The notes: a model not told the origin generated them from the letters alone. A stretch of 64,000 nt of DNA from Parabacteroides distasonis (GCA_021531385.1 JAFBIR010000002.1:1-64000); one strand, 5' to 3'; positions 32,472-41,884 are shown, numbered from the stretch's first letter. Numbers and translations: made by a program.

Positions 32472-33362
32472 TCAACGATTCAAGAAAGAGGCGCACATCT
32501 GCTCGTGCTTCCGATTCACCCAAATCAACACTCCGTTCAGCACCACGATCTCAAACAGGTAATAAGCCCATACCTCTCCCCACAACACAATAGCAAACAT
32601 CACCAAGGTACGTCCATTAAAGGTCATAAGGTCAATCGTGTGCATTAACTGACGGCTTTGACGGCGAAAATCCAACCGCACAGGCTCTGGAATATCATCG
32701 CCATAACGACCATGCAAATGGCTGAGCATCTGCTGCAAGATCGGCGTCATACGCACCTGCAACGTTGTGTACCAACGATACAGGAAAAAGAAGAACTTAT
32801 CCACTCCATAGGTCATCTCCTTATGCTGCGCCTTCACCTGCTCTAATGATTGAAACTCCGCCCCCTTATCCTTACTGATAAAATAGAGGTGAAGCGTCTT
32901 GTAATAATCCGTCAGATTTGCTTGCGTCAAATGCGAAAAACCGCTGGCAAAAGCCGGCACGAAAAACCAATAGGTGCCATATTCATTGGCCAATCGCAAC
33001 GCAAAGGCCACGTAGATACAGGTGAACCAAATATCGCCCGCAAAGCCATCCAAGATGCGCCCGATCTTCGACTTGATACCCGTCAAACGAGCTAACTGCC
33101 CATCCACGCAATCCAAGATATTAGCAACCACCAAAAAAAGGATGCCGTAAATCGCATGACGCAAATCAGGTTGATAAAACATAAAGCCTGCGGCCGCACC
33201 TACAAAGATAGAGACTACCGTAACCATATTCGGGGTAATCCCCGTGCCGCGCAACAGACGTGCGATTTGGAATCCAATCGGACGATAGAAGATCCGATCC
33301 ACAACATTTTCCGTCTCAATAGACTTCAACGATGCTTCATATTCCTTATTCAATTCACCCAT
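32472..33362 (-). CDS. CDP-alcohol phosphatidyltransferase family protein
   Basis: 296 aa from the preferred ATG at 33362 (GELNKEYEAS), which clears the SDR stop at 33370. The CDP-alcohol motif DGQLARLTGIKSKIGRILDG then FAGD (D-G-x2-A-R-x8-G-x3-D-x3-D) is complete. There are about six membrane helices. It joins a CDP-activated group to an alcohol at the membrane. Neighbouring cytidylyltransferase, SDR and acyltransferase genes suggest an unusual phospholipid head group. Confidence 0.9.
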   Translation of the reverse strand: MGELNKEYEASLKSIETENVVDRIFYRPIGFQIARLLRGTGITPNMVTVVSIFVGAAAGFMFYQPDLRHAIYGILFLVVANILDCVDGQLARLTGIKSKIGRILDGFAGDIWFTCIYVAFALRLANEYGTYWFFVPAFASGFSHLTQANLTDYYKTLHLYFISKDKGAEFQSLEQVKAQHKEMTYGVDKFFFFLYRWYTTLQVRMTPILQQMLSHLHGRYGDDIPEPVRLDFRRQSRQLMHTIDLMTFNGRTLVMFAIVLWGEVWAYYLFEIVVLNGVLIWVNRKHEQMCASFLNR

Positions 33363-33369
33363 TATACCT

Positions 33370-34098
33370 TTATTTATATGCATAGCCGCCATCTACAACG
33401 ACTATCTCACCATTAAAATAGCTATTCTCAATCAACATTTTATACACTTCTGCCAACTCATCCGGATCACAGAACCGGCCCAAGGCCACCTTACGCTCGA
33501 TATTCTGACGAATCTCTTTCGGTTTGGTCTTTTGCCATTCGGTGTCCACAAAACCAGGAGCAACCGCATTGACACGCAACCCATAAGGAGCCATAAACTT
33601 CACCAGATTCTTCACCAACGCATGAACAGCGCTCTTTGTCACGCCATACGCCAATGAGACGGAATGGGGCTCGATGCCCATCAAAGAGCCGGTGAATACC
33701 ACACTGCCTTTCTCATTCAATAAATCAACGATGCGCTGCAACAGGAAAACCGGGAAATGCACATTGGCTTGGAAAACACGCAACCAATCAGCTGGCTGAA
33801 TCTGCTCAAATGGATCACGACAGGTAATACCGGCATTCAACACCAATGCATCCAACCTGCGCTCCGCTCCGCGCAAAAAAGCATTAATCTCATCCACGGC
33901 ACGAGGATCTGTTATATCCGCCCGCAACAGTTCGACCCTCACCCCATGCGCCTGACGTAATGTAGTACAAGTTGCCTCTGCCGCCTTCGTATCGGAAGCA
34001 TAGGTCAAAATTAATTGATAACCAGCTTTTGCCAAACAATTTGCGACGGCTCTACCGATGCCTTTCGTACCGCCCGTAATCAATACCCATTTATCCAT
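33370..34098 (-). CDS. Short-chain dehydrogenase/reductase (FabG-like)
   Basis: 242 aa. NAD(P)-binding TGGTKGIGRAV (residues 8-18), NAGIT, and the catalytic YGVTK with upstream Ser (FTGSLMG). It ends IVVDGGYAYK as in 3-oxoacyl-ACP reductases. Its position between a cytidylyltransferase and a CDP-alcohol transferase favours reduction of a precursor of the lipid head group or acyl chain rather than housekeeping FabG. Confidence 0.88.
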   Translation of the reverse strand: MDKWVLITGGTKGIGRAVANCLAKAGYQLILTYASDTKAAEATCTTLRQAHGVRVELLRADITDPRAVDEINAFLRGAERRLDALVLNAGITCRDPFEQIQPADWLRVFQANVHFPVFLLQRIVDLLNEKGSVVFTGSLMGIEPHSVSLAYGVTKSAVHALVKNLVKFMAPYGLRVNAVAPGFVDTEWQKTKPKEIRQNIERKVALGRFCDPDELAEVYKMLIENSYFNGEIVVVDGGYAYK

Positions 34099-34106
34099 CT
34101 GACACC

Positions 34107-34577
34107 TTACAATTTCTCAGAGAATCCCTTTACCGACTCCGGCTTTGCCTGCCGTTGACTCTTGAGATTCGCCTCATACGTATCGTGAATGGTCTTCTTT
34201 AAATTCGTGGAAGAGACACCGGTACCATACGGAAAATAAAACACCTGTACGCCTAAGTCCTTCAAATAATCATATTTGCCATACCAGTCATCGCCCACGA
34301 CAAACGCATCAATATTCAGTTTCTTCACGATCTCCGTGTGATCCAACGAGTGTTGCGGGATGACGATGTCTGGTGTTTTCAGCGCCTCAATAATCTGCAA
34401 ACGCTCATGAAAGGGAATGATAGGCTTGGCCTTATAGGAAGAAACCAACTCGTCTGTACTCACTCCGACAATCAAGATATCCGCCAAACTGCGGGCGTAA
34501 TTAATCATACGTAGATGATTATAATGGAACATATCGAATGTACCCGATGTATATACGATTGTCTTGTCTTTAAACAT
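34107..34577 (-). CDS. Glycerol-3-phosphate cytidylyltransferase-like nucleotidyltransferase
   Basis: 156 aa, TagD-like. SGTFDMFHYNHL holds the HxxH nucleotide site, but with Asn where the family normally has Gly (HxGH). GVSTDEL, GDDWYGKYDYL and the C-terminal GVSSTNLKK correspond to other family motifs. It would activate an alcohol phosphate as a CDP-derivative. First gene of the lipid set. A weak -7 (TAAGTTCG on the minus strand, 34608-34601) precedes it. Confidence 0.8.
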   Translation of the reverse strand: MFKDKTIVYTSGTFDMFHYNHLRMINYARSLADILIVGVSTDELVSSYKAKPIIPFHERLQIIEALKTPDIVIPQHSLDHTEIVKKLNIDAFVVGDDWYGKYDYLKDLGVQVFYFPYGTGVSSTNLKKTIHDTYEANLKSQRQAKPESVKGFSEKL

Positions 34578-34701
34578 AGCTGTCTTTTCTTTTTAAGTCG
34601 CGAACTTACTCAAACTTTTCCTTTCTAAAAAGTTTCCAGACAAAAAGCAGTCATCACGGGATAGAAAAAGCGTCAGATAGACGAGAATCGAAGCTTTTTA
34701 T

Positions 34702-34709
34702 TATTTTTG
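34702..34709 (+). promoter_or_regulatory. -7 element for the DUF3843-like gene
   Basis: TATTTTTG, a perfect TAnnTTTG, 30 nt before the ATG at 34739. No clear -33 partner. Confidence 0.55.
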
Positions 34710-34738
34710 CACCTTCAAAGAATGAAAAAAAGTGAATC

Positions 34739-36007
34739 ATGAAGAATATCAAGATTTTTCCCAAAGACTGGTTGCAGTTGCACCCTTATAAACAGAGCAA
34801 TCCGGTGGATTCTTATTACACAGGAATCGCCAACCGCATCTACAACATCATGGAGCAAACTGAGTTGATCAACTCTTTCGAGGGTGACGAGGCAAAGCAA
34901 ATCGCTATCCGTATCGCCGCCTATTTCGAAGATGTCATCTCTGAATTAGGCATCTGGCGTGCCTTCCTGTTGAAAAACAAAGAGCTCTATGGCAAATACA
35001 TGCCGTTTTATACCCCTGATGATCATTATTATGACGACGAGGTGAACGCAGAGGATGTACGCTTCCTTCTTTGGCACTTCACACAGCAATACCATGGCTT
35101 CCGCAAAGGAACGGTGGTCAGCCCGGACAATTACGCCAATGAGGCGACCGCTTTGATGATCTACAAGCTTTTCTGCGACGAGTGGACGACCGCCCCGGAG
35201 AATCCTCGCATGAAGAGATTGTTCGAGGCGGAGACACGCTATGAGAACCAAGAGGCTTACGAGCCGTTATTATTCTGGTTCCACTACAACAGCTACCTTT
35301 TCACCGACAACAACCAAACGTTGACAGCGGCCATCCAACAACTTTGGCAAACACAGGCCACCAACACCCAGGAACAGGTGAACGACCTGATCATGAATAC
35401 GCACCAACGATTGGCTTATACTGCCAAGAACGCTATGCTGGCGCTGACCTCACCCGAGTGGTTGGCACTAATCTTGCCGGAATCACATCCTGACCATGCC
35501 TTCTTCCAAGAGATCGCAGAGGGCTCTAAGGCCGTCATTCCTGAAGAGGTGAAAAAGGAAAACGCAGACAACTACGAGCAATTCCGCCAAGCAGCCGGCG
35601 AGAAACTCCTGCTCTATTTTGAGAAAGGAGCAGACGTAAAGACCTTCTTGACGGAGACGACCCACATCATCGCACCAGAGGCGTTCAAGATGCCTCGTGA
35701 GTTCGCAGGTCGCCATTTGGCGGTGTATGCCACTCCCCAAGAGGGCGTACAGGTTATCTTTAATGATGTAGAGTGCATCAAGGATGAGCAAAATCCCTAT
35801 TACGATGCGGAAGTGGCCGCCAAGCAAGCCCTCTCCTTCTTCATTGTTAAGCATTGCAGTGTCTATCTGCTCGCTGAAATGATGAATAGAGGCATGTTGG
35901 CCGATGCCCAAGCCAAAAGCTTGCTGGGTGACGAACGAAGCAAAGCCATCATTCAAGAGAACTGGCCCTTCTTGATTCGCTATTTTATTCGTGAATACAC
36001 GAAATAA
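34739..36007 (+). CDS. Conserved Bacteroidales protein, DUF3843-like
   Basis: 422 aa, soluble, no signal. It starts MKNIKIFPKDWLQLHPYKQ and includes EDVRFLLWHFTQQYHG and SFFIVKHCSVYLLAEMMNRG. I recognise it as the Bacteroidetes DUF3843 type; no catalytic motif is evident. It stands alone between the lipid genes and a region of decayed sequence. Confidence 0.65.
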   Translation: MKNIKIFPKDWLQLHPYKQSNPVDSYYTGIANRIYNIMEQTELINSFEGDEAKQIAIRIAAYFEDVISELGIWRAFLLKNKELYGKYMPFYTPDDHYYDDEVNAEDVRFLLWHFTQQYHGFRKGTVVSPDNYANEATALMIYKLFCDEWTTAPENPRMKRLFEAETRYENQEAYEPLLFWFHYNSYLFTDNNQTLTAAIQQLWQTQATNTQEQVNDLIMNTHQRLAYTAKNAMLALTSPEWLALILPESHPDHAFFQEIAEGSKAVIPEEVKKENADNYEQFRQAAGEKLLLYFEKGADVKTFLTETTHIIAPEAFKMPREFAGRHLAVYATPQEGVQVIFNDVECIKDEQNPYYDAEVAAKQALSFFIVKHCSVYLLAEMMNRGMLADAQAKSLLGDERSKAIIQENWPFLIRYFIREYTK

Positions 36008-36048
36008 ATATGAGGTTATTTACAGCTGAATAAGTGAATAACTTACGA

Positions 36049-36127
36049 GTTGTTAAGCCGTAAGCTTACGGCTACAGGTAGTGACAAGCTTGCGGCTTGA
36101 CTATCCGTAAGCTTATGACTTAACAAC
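36049..36127. repeat. Long imperfect inverted repeat downstream of the DUF3843-like gene
   Basis: GTTGTTAAG (36049-36057) pairs with CTTAACAAC (36119-36127). Inside, CCGTAAGCTTACGG (36058-36071) is itself a palindrome and recurs as CCGTAAGCTTAT at 36105-36116. The whole can fold into a branched hairpin of about 79 nt. It may terminate the preceding gene or be a remnant of a small palindromic element. Confidence 0.55.
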
Positions 36128-36190
36128 CTATTAATAAGTACATTTCCCTCCCTTTTAAGTACTTTAGGAACATTGTTTGCAGAACTCTGA

Positions 36191-36924
36191 TTTGAGTTAG
36201 CAAGTCAATATGCAGAAAAGTTCAAGTCCCTACTCCATAGGATCAATCACGACTTCTGGAATGAACAGGAGGAACTATATGCGGACTTTTACGGCACAAG
36301 GGAACAAGCTTTGCAAACCACGAAGGGCGCCATTGAGCAGGTTCTTATTCAAGCGGATACAGCCGTTCGCCAATCTCAAGTCGCCAAATACGAAACAATG
36401 TACAAACAGTTCGAGAGTTATCCTAAAGGTACGCAGAAAGGATGGCTGACGAATCGGAATTGGGTAATCAGAATTCTACAGGTGTCCAAGCCATGTCAGA
36501 GGCAGCCTATGGAAGGATAGACGAGTCGATGGCCTACGTCAAAGACATAGTTAAAACGTTTGGGCAAACACTGCCCGGATCTATTAACGAGATGATGCCC
36601 GATTACGGATGCCCGGCACAAGCCTGGACAATCTATGGAATTGCAACCCCCTTAATCCGCTACGTATTCGGAATCCATCCTGAATCGTATAAAAAGACGA
36701 TCACTTTCTCTCCACAACTTCCAACTGGTTGGGATCAGATTTCCATTAGCGATCTGGAAATTGGCAGCAACACCATCAACTACCAAGTGATAAGGACTGA
36801 ACAAGGATTGGATATCAAACTGGATACTACTTGTCCTGATTGGAACTATAGCGTTGAGCCGAAGTCAATTCCCATTCATCAATTTGTAGTGAATGGACGA
36901 ACATTACCAATTAACCAACGCTAA
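36191..36924 (+). pseudogene. Decayed glycosidase-like gene (six-hairpin type), frameshifted and internally deleted
   Basis: Two frames hold fragments of one protein. Frame A (36191-about 36472) reads NHDFWNEQEELYADFYG, IEQVLIQADTAV, YPKGTQKGWLTNRNWVI. Frame B (about 36473-36924) reads STGVQAMSEAAYGRIDES, PGSINEMMPDYGCPAQAW, GIHPESYKKTITFSPQLPTGW. The fragments resemble the C-terminal half of (alpha/alpha)6 barrel glycosidases of the glycogen-debranching or rhamnosidase kind. The junction skips sequence as well as frame, so a deletion occurred. A TGA at 36188-36190 precedes fragment A in frame. Not functional. Confidence 0.7.
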
Positions 36925-37010
36925 TTCCTTATTTCGGGGAGAGGATCGATGGTTAAAGCGCAAAGATAATCTTTTCTTTTTGAATAGTCGTTCTAATTCT
37001 GCGAAATCTT

Positions 37011-37275
37011 CCCGCGAGCCGCGAGAGCCTTTTTCAGGGGTGAAAATTGTTCTCGCGAGTCGCGGCGCGTTTTTTACAGCGTGAAAATTCCTCTCGCGAG
37101 CCGCGAGAGCTTTTTTACAGCGTGATATTTCTTCCCGCGAGCCGCGAGAGCCTTTTTACAGCGTGATATTAGCTCTCGCGAGCCGCGGCAGCTATTTTAC
37201 AGGGTGATATTCTTTCCCGCGAGCCGCGGCGGCTTTTCTACAGGATGAAATTAGCTCTCGCGAGTTGTGAGCATG
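37011..37275. repeat. 41-bp tandem repeat array, seven units, hairpin plus T-run in each
   Basis: CGCGAG occurs at 37013, 37054, 37095, 37136, 37177, 37218 and 37259, exactly 41 nt apart each time. A typical unit contains TCTCGCGAGCCGCGAGA (a 7-bp stem with an AGC loop), then GC, a run of T, ACAG and GTGATATT. Units differ at scattered bases and the last is degenerate. It lies between the decayed glycosidase and the guaA terminator, in a gene-free stretch of about 430 nt. Spacers are too similar to each other for CRISPR. Confidence 0.9.
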
Positions 37276-37311
37276 TGTATTGAAAGAACCACTGCAGGAT
37301 AGCATGGAAAT

Positions 37312-37340
37312 AAAAAAGGCGACCTTTCGATCGCCTTTTT
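37312..37340. terminator. Bidirectional terminator at the guaA 3' end
   Basis: AAAAAGGCGA (37313-37322) pairs with TCGCCTTTTT (37331-37340) around an 8-nt loop, with T runs on both strands. It ends guaA transcription, 18 nt past its stop. Confidence 0.85.
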
Positions 37341-37357
37341 ATCTATAGAAATTTGAA

Positions 37358-38878
37358 TTATTCCCACTCAATTGTCGAAGGTGGCTTCGAGCTGATGTCA
37401 TAGACAACGCGATTCACACCCTTCACCTTGTTGATGATCTCATTAGAGACCTTCGCCAAGAACTCGTAAGGCAGTTGTGCCCAATCGGCAGTCATCGCAT
37501 CCGTAGAGGTAACGGCACGCAAAGCAACCGTATTCTCATAAGTGCGTTCATCACCCATCACACCAACAGAACGGATTGGCAACAGGATCGCACCCGCTTG
37601 CCATACCTTGTCATAAAGACCCCACTCACGCATCAACGACATATAAATATCATCCGCATCTTGCAGGATACGTACCTTCTCCGCTGTGATGTCGCCCAAG
37701 ATACGGATACCTAAACCGGGACCAGGGAAGGGATGCCGCTTGATCAAATGCGGCTGCATGCCCAACTCCATACCTACACGACGAACCTCATCCTTGAACA
37801 ACAGGCGAAGCGGTTCAACCAGCTTTAAGTTCATCTTCGCAGGCAGACCACCTACGTTGTGGTGGCTCTTGATTACCGTACCTGTAATAGACAAGGACTC
37901 AATCACATCCGGATAAATCGTACCTTGACCTAACCATTTTATATCTTTCAGCTTATGTGCCTCCTCGTCAAATACGTCAATGAAGCCCTTGCCAATAATC
38001 TTACGTTTTTTCTCTGGATCGCTCACGCCGGCCAACTCGCCATAGAACTTCTCCTTGGCATTCACGCCGATCACGTTCAATCCTAAGTGCTCATAATCTC
38101 TCAGCACATTCTCAAACTCATTCTTACGCAGTAAACCATGATCTACGAAGATACAAGTCAAGTTCTTACCAATCGCTTTGTTGAGCAATACCGCCGTAAC
38201 AGAAGAATCCACACCACCTGAAAGTGCCAAGATCACCTTGTCATCGCCCAACTTCTCTTTCAACTCTTTCACGGTTGATTCGATAAACGAAGCCGGGGTC
38301 CAATCTTTTGCGCAACCACAGATGTTCAAGAAATTGTCAAGCAATTTCGTACCATCCTTCGTGTGGAACACCTCCGGGTGGAATTGTACACCCCAAGTCT
38401 GCTCACCCTCTACGTGGTAAGCGGCAGCTTGCACGTCATCAGTGCTGGCAATGATCTTGAAGTTCTCCGGAAGCGCAGTGATTGTATCACCATGCGACAT
38501 CCAAATTTGCGAACCGACAGGTATATCTTTCAGCAAAGGATCCTCACCCTTTATGGTCGTTAAGTTAGCGCGACCGTACTCACGCGAGTTTGCCGGCTCC
38601 ACCTTGCCACCCGAAGTATAAGCCAAGAATTGCGCTCCATAACAAATGCCTAACACCGGATATTTACCCCGAATTTGTGTCAGATCTGCCTTGAAAGCAT
38701 TCTCATCATACACCGAATAAGGACTACCTGAAAGAATCACACCCTTAACGTCTGTCGCATCATGTGGGAATTTGTTATACGGAACGATCTCGCAATACAT
38801 GTTCAACTCTCTGACCCGACGGCCAATAAGCTGTGTTGTTTGCGAGCCGAAATCTAAAATAATAAGTCTCTCGTGCAT
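37358..38878 (-). CDS. guaA: GMP synthase (glutamine-hydrolysing)
   Basis: 506 aa from ATG 38878 ([18 protein letters not shown]). The glutamine amidotransferase domain has nucleophile GICYGAQ, the ATP pyrophosphatase loop is [10 protein letters not shown] (near 225), and the C-terminus is [10 protein letters not shown]. It converts XMP to GMP. A longer frame to 38971 would read through a tRNA gene and is not real. The tRNA-Cys pair lies just upstream on the same strand. Confidence 0.97.
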   Translation of the reverse strand: MHERLIILDFGSQTTQLIGRRVRELNMYCEIVPYNKFPHDATDVKGVILSGSPYSVYDENAFKADLTQIRGKYPVLGICYGAQFLAYTSGGKVEPANSREYGRANLTTIKGEDPLLKDIPVGSQIWMSHGDTITALPENFKIIASTDDVQAAAYHVEGEQTWGVQFHPEVFHTKDGTKLLDNFLNICGCAKDWTPASFIESTVKELKEKLGDDKVILALSGGVDSSVTAVLLNKAIGKNLTCIFVDHGLLRKNEFENVLRDYEHLGLNVIGVNAKEKFYGELAGVSDPEKKRKIIGKGFIDVFDEEAHKLKDIKWLGQGTIYPDVIESLSITGTVIKSHHNVGGLPAKMNLKLVEPLRLLFKDEVRRVGMELGMQPHLIKRHPFPGPGLGIRILGDITAEKVRILQDADDIYMSLMREWGLYDKVWQAGAILLPIRSVGVMGDERTYENTVALRAVTSTDAMTADWAQLPYEFLAKVSNEIINKVKGVNRVVYDISSKPPSTIEWE

Positions 38879-38897
38879 GAAGTTATGATTAAAGGAG

Positions 38898-38969
38898 AGG
38901 TTCCTGGCGGATTCGAACCGCCGTACACGGTTTTGCAGACCGCTGACTAAGCCACTCATCCAAGGAACC
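38898..38969 (-). tRNA. tRNA-Cys(GCA), copy 2
   Basis: The minus strand reads a 72-nt cloverleaf: acceptor GGTTCCT/AGGAACC, anticodon loop CTGCAAA (GCA), T-arm GGTTCGAATCC, and discriminator U as expected for tRNA-Cys. CCA is not encoded. It lies 19 nt upstream of guaA. Confidence 0.95.
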
Positions 38970-39006
38970 AAGAAATATTGCCTCTAACGTAAAAACCCTC
39001 TCGTGG

Positions 39007-39078
39007 AGGTTCCTGGCGGATTCGAACCGCCGTACACGGTTTTGCAGACCGCTGACTAAGCCACTCATCCAAGGAACC
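39007..39078 (-). tRNA. tRNA-Cys(GCA), copy 1
   Basis: Identical over all 72 nt to the copy at 38898-38969 and separated from it by 37 nt: a tandem duplication, probably one transcript. A -7-like TTTCTTTG lies on the minus strand at 39123-39116. Confidence 0.95.
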
Positions 39079-39173
39079 AAAGCATCACTTGCGGATCCTC
39101 CCGCTTTTGCGAGTGCAAAGAAAGAGATTAATTTTGGATTACACAAGTTTTCTTCCGCTTTTTTCCAATCGCC

Positions 39174-39545
39174 CTATTTCATGAAGACAAAATAGACCGC
39201 CAAGATCAGACAGACACAAGCGGCCACATGGTTCCAATGAAAAGACTCACCCTTAAATGCGGTCGCACTGAAAATGACGAACACGACCAAGGTGATGACC
39301 TCCTGAATCACCTTGAGCTGCATCAAGCTAAATGGCCCGCCATTGTCGCGAAACCCGATGCGGTTAGCCGGCACCTGGAAGCAATACTCAAACAAAGCCA
39401 AAAACCAACTGAACAAGATGACACCGAACAGCGGCAAATGGTCGAACCAGCTGAACTGCTGGCGCATCTTCAAATGGCCATACCAAGCACACGTCATGAA
39501 AATGTTAGATACAATCAACAATAAAATGGCATAAACTCCTTGCAT
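39174..39545 (-). CDS. DMT-superfamily DUF486 membrane protein
   Basis: 123 aa, four membrane helices, with IFMTCAWYGHLK, FEYCFQVPANRIG and FSLMQLKVIQEVITL, the hallmark strings of the DUF486 small DMT-like family. Transport role unknown. It follows the TtcA-like gene by 6 nt and is likely co-transcribed. Confidence 0.88.
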   Translation of the reverse strand: MQGVYAILLLIVSNIFMTCAWYGHLKMRQQFSWFDHLPLFGVILFSWFLALFEYCFQVPANRIGFRDNGGPFSLMQLKVIQEVITLVVFVIFSATAFKGESFHWNHVAACVCLILAVYFVFMK

Positions 39546-39551
39546 AGTGTT

Positions 39552-40298
39552 TTATCTCTGTTTTTGGGGTAAATAATCGGTTTGAACATTTGTCATGCTG
39601 CTCCATAGGCTATGCCGAGCATCCGGGCAGATCTCCTCCATACGGGCCAAAAGCCCCTTCATCTCCGCCCTATTGGATGCTGTCTCATAAGGGCAACGTT
39701 TCAACTGCTGCCGATAGCCTCGCAGTGCTGCTACCTGATGTAACTCTTGCTCCGTCACGAGGCAGAGCGGACGAATAATCTCCATAGCGAACTTATCCAT
39801 CCGCAACCGAGGGGGCATCGTGCCAAACGCACCTTGATGAATCAAGTTCATCAAAAGGGTCTCCAATATGTCATCTTGATGGTGCCCTAACGCCAACTTG
39901 CCACACCCCTCCCGCTTAGCGATCTCGAAAAGGGCTTTTCGGCGCATCCATGAGCAAAGGAAGCAGGGAGATTTTCGTCGATCAGTGGAGGGATCAAACT
40001 CAGTCTCCTCCACAATAAAAGGCATGCCTTGCGCCTCCACCTGCTGACGCAGATAGTCCAAATCAGAATGATAAGGGATATTACGCATGATCACATGCGC
40101 CACAACTACCTCAAAGCGAGGGTTAAAGATCTTGGATCGACGACCTAACAGCTCTACCAAGGCCAAGGAGTCTTTGCCTCCTGACAGGCCGATCAGCACC
40201 CGATCACCCGTTTGAATCAGCCCATAGTCGAAGATCGCCCGTTTGACCTTCTCCTCCACTCGCTTAAAAATCCGTTCCTCTTCCATCAACCGCATCAT
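39552..40298 (-). CDS. tRNA 2-thiocytidine synthetase TtcA-like protein
   Basis: 248 aa. The PP-loop motif LIGLSGGKDSLALVE (near 37) and the cysteine pair in PCFLCSWMRRKALFE are typical of the TtcA/TilS-like ATPase family, as is the third cysteine region RCPYE. It probably thiolates C32 of certain tRNAs using an Fe-S cluster. Several in-frame ATGs (40298, 40295, 40286) are possible starts. CAAAATTA at 40327-40334 gives a minus-strand -7 (TAATTTTG). Confidence 0.85.
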   Translation of the reverse strand: MMRLMEEERIFKRVEEKVKRAIFDYGLIQTGDRVLIGLSGGKDSLALVELLGRRSKIFNPRFEVVVAHVIMRNIPYHSDLDYLRQQVEAQGMPFIVEETEFDPSTDRRKSPCFLCSWMRRKALFEIAKREGCGKLALGHHQDDILETLLMNLIHQGAFGTMPPRLRMDKFAMEIIRPLCLVTEQELHQVAALRGYRQQLKRCPYETASNRAEMKGLLARMEEICPDARHSLWSSMTNVQTDYLPQKQR

Positions 40299-40376
40299 GC
40301 CTACCTAATCATCGTTAATGAGGGTGCAAAATTAGAGAATTATCTCATCGTTTAGCTGGCTAATCAAAAATATTCT

Positions 40377-40384
40377 TACCTTTG
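40377..40384 (+). promoter_or_regulatory. -7 element for the TPR/PD40 protein gene
   Basis: TACCTTTG fits TAnnTTTG, 36 nt before the ATG at 40420. It is divergent from the TtcA-like gene, whose own -7 lies at 40327-40334. Confidence 0.5.
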
Positions 40385-40419
40385 AGACGTGATCAAACGA
40401 AATAAATGGAATAGACAAA

Positions 40420-41865
40420 ATGGAACGGTTACCCCAAAAAATGCTTTGCGCACTCGGATTGACACTGCTTTGCAGTAGCTCCCTACTTTTCGGGCAAAGC
40501 CTGGATCAAGCCAAAAAACTCTATAACGAAGGGCAATACGCAGAGGCAAAGCCTGCTTTTGAGCGTTTAATCAAGCAAGCGCCCAGCAATCCCTCCTATA
40601 ATTTATGGTACGGCGTCTGCTGTTTGGAGACTGGCGATCTGACCACAGCCGCCAAACACCTCAAAGTGGCCGTCAAGCGTCGCACGCAAGAGGCTTATCG
40701 CCATTTAGGCGAGCTCTATCTACTGACTTATCAATTTGATGAGGCGGCTGAGATGTTCGAGGAGTATATCAGCCTACTCACCAAAAAGAAACAAGACACA
40801 GCACCTTACGAAGCCCGATTGGAAATAGCCAATGAGGGAAGTCGATTGTTAGACAAGGTGGAGGCCGTGGAGATTATTGACAGTATGGTGGTGGACAAAA
40901 CAGATTTCCTATCCGCCTATACATTAAGCGAAGAATCGGGGAAACTCAACTATTACGATGAGTTTTTCCAAACTGGACAGGAGGTGGCCGCTACCGTTTA
41001 TACCAACCAAAAAGGGGATAAGATTTATTATGCGCATCCTACGGAAGAGAACCAAACCAGCCTGTTCACCCAATCCAAACTGATGGATCACTGGGGCGAC
41101 GAGAAGCAGCTGCCCATGAATGTAAACAGCTCTACTAACGACAATTACCCCTTTGTGTTGAGCGACGGTGTAACGCTCTATTACGCCTCGGAAGGCAATG
41201 GTTCATTGGGGGGTTATGACCTGTTTGTAACTCGTTATAACACCAGCTCTGACTCCTACTTAACTCCTGAGCAGTTAGGTATGCCTTTCAATTCGCCCTT
41301 CAACGACTACATGATCGTGTTCGACGAAGCCAAACAGTTAGGTTGGTTCGTCTCCGACCGTCATCAGCCAAAGGGTAAAGTCTGCGTTTACCTCTTTATC
41401 CCCGACGCAAACCATACACGAGTAGAGAGCGATGACATCGAGCTTAAACGTAGGTTGGCCGCCATCAACGCCATCCAAGAGAGTTGGAAGGCAGGGGCGG
41501 ATTACTCTGCACAGATTCAGTTAGCCCATCAAGCCATGCCTTTTGGTAAACCGGAGGTTCACAAAGATTTTACCTTTGCTATCAATGATCAGCTTACCTA
41601 CTATATATTAGAGGATATACAAAGCCCCGAAGCTAAAAAACTCTATCAAAAAGCAATCGCTTTGCGTAAGCAGATCCAACAGCAAACGGACAAATTGGAG
41701 GCTCTTCGCACCAATTACCACAAAGGGAACAGCAGCAAGAAAGAGCAACTGACCCCTACAATCCTGCAGGCAGAACAGCAGCTGGAAGAACTGCTCCCAC
41801 AACCAGACGAGTGGGAAAAGAAAGCACGCAACGCAGAGATACTCTTCCTAAGTAAGAAAAAATAA
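40420..41865 (+). CDS. TPR and PD40 (beta-propeller) cell-envelope protein
   Basis: 481 aa with a signal peptide ([20 protein letters not shown]). About 25-130 carries TPR helices ([20 protein letters not shown]). The middle (about 185-320) has WD40-like PD40 strings ([41 protein letters not shown]). The C-terminus is coiled-coil-like. It resembles the periplasmic TPR-PD40 part of OmpA-type envelope proteins but lacks an OmpA domain. Followed by floA after 19 nt. Confidence 0.8.
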   Translation: MERLPQKMLCALGLTLLCSSSLLFGQSLDQAKKLYNEGQYAEAKPAFERLIKQAPSNPSYNLWYGVCCLETGDLTTAAKHLKVAVKRRTQEAYRHLGELYLLTYQFDEAAEMFEEYISLLTKKKQDTAPYEARLEIANEGSRLLDKVEAVEIIDSMVVDKTDFLSAYTLSEESGKLNYYDEFFQTGQEVAATVYTNQKGDKIYYAHPTEENQTSLFTQSKLMDHWGDEKQLPMNVNSSTNDNYPFVLSDGVTLYYASEGNGSLGGYDLFVTRYNTSSDSYLTPEQLGMPFNSPFNDYMIVFDEAKQLGWFVSDRHQPKGKVCVYLFIPDANHTRVESDDIELKRRLAAINAIQESWKAGADYSAQIQLAHQAMPFGKPEVHKDFTFAINDQLTYYILEDIQSPEAKKLYQKAIALRKQIQQQTDKLEALRTNYHKGNSSKKEQLTPTILQAEQQLEELLPQPDEWEKKARNAEILFLSKKK

Positions 41866-41884
41866 GATTGTCAAACGGCTAAAT

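Noticed and set aside
37011-37275. CRISPR array suggested by regular 41-bp spacing
   Set aside because: The intervals between the CGCGAG cores are alike from unit to unit, so there are no unique spacers, and no cas genes are nearby.
38878-38971. N-terminal extension of GuaA
   Set aside because: The extra 31 codons are the antisense reading of tRNA-Cys and its spacer; the family start [10 protein letters not shown] is at 38878.
38889-39146. 85-aa frame over the tRNA pair
   Set aside because: It simply translates the two tRNA-Cys genes; its repeated peptide reflects the tRNA duplication.
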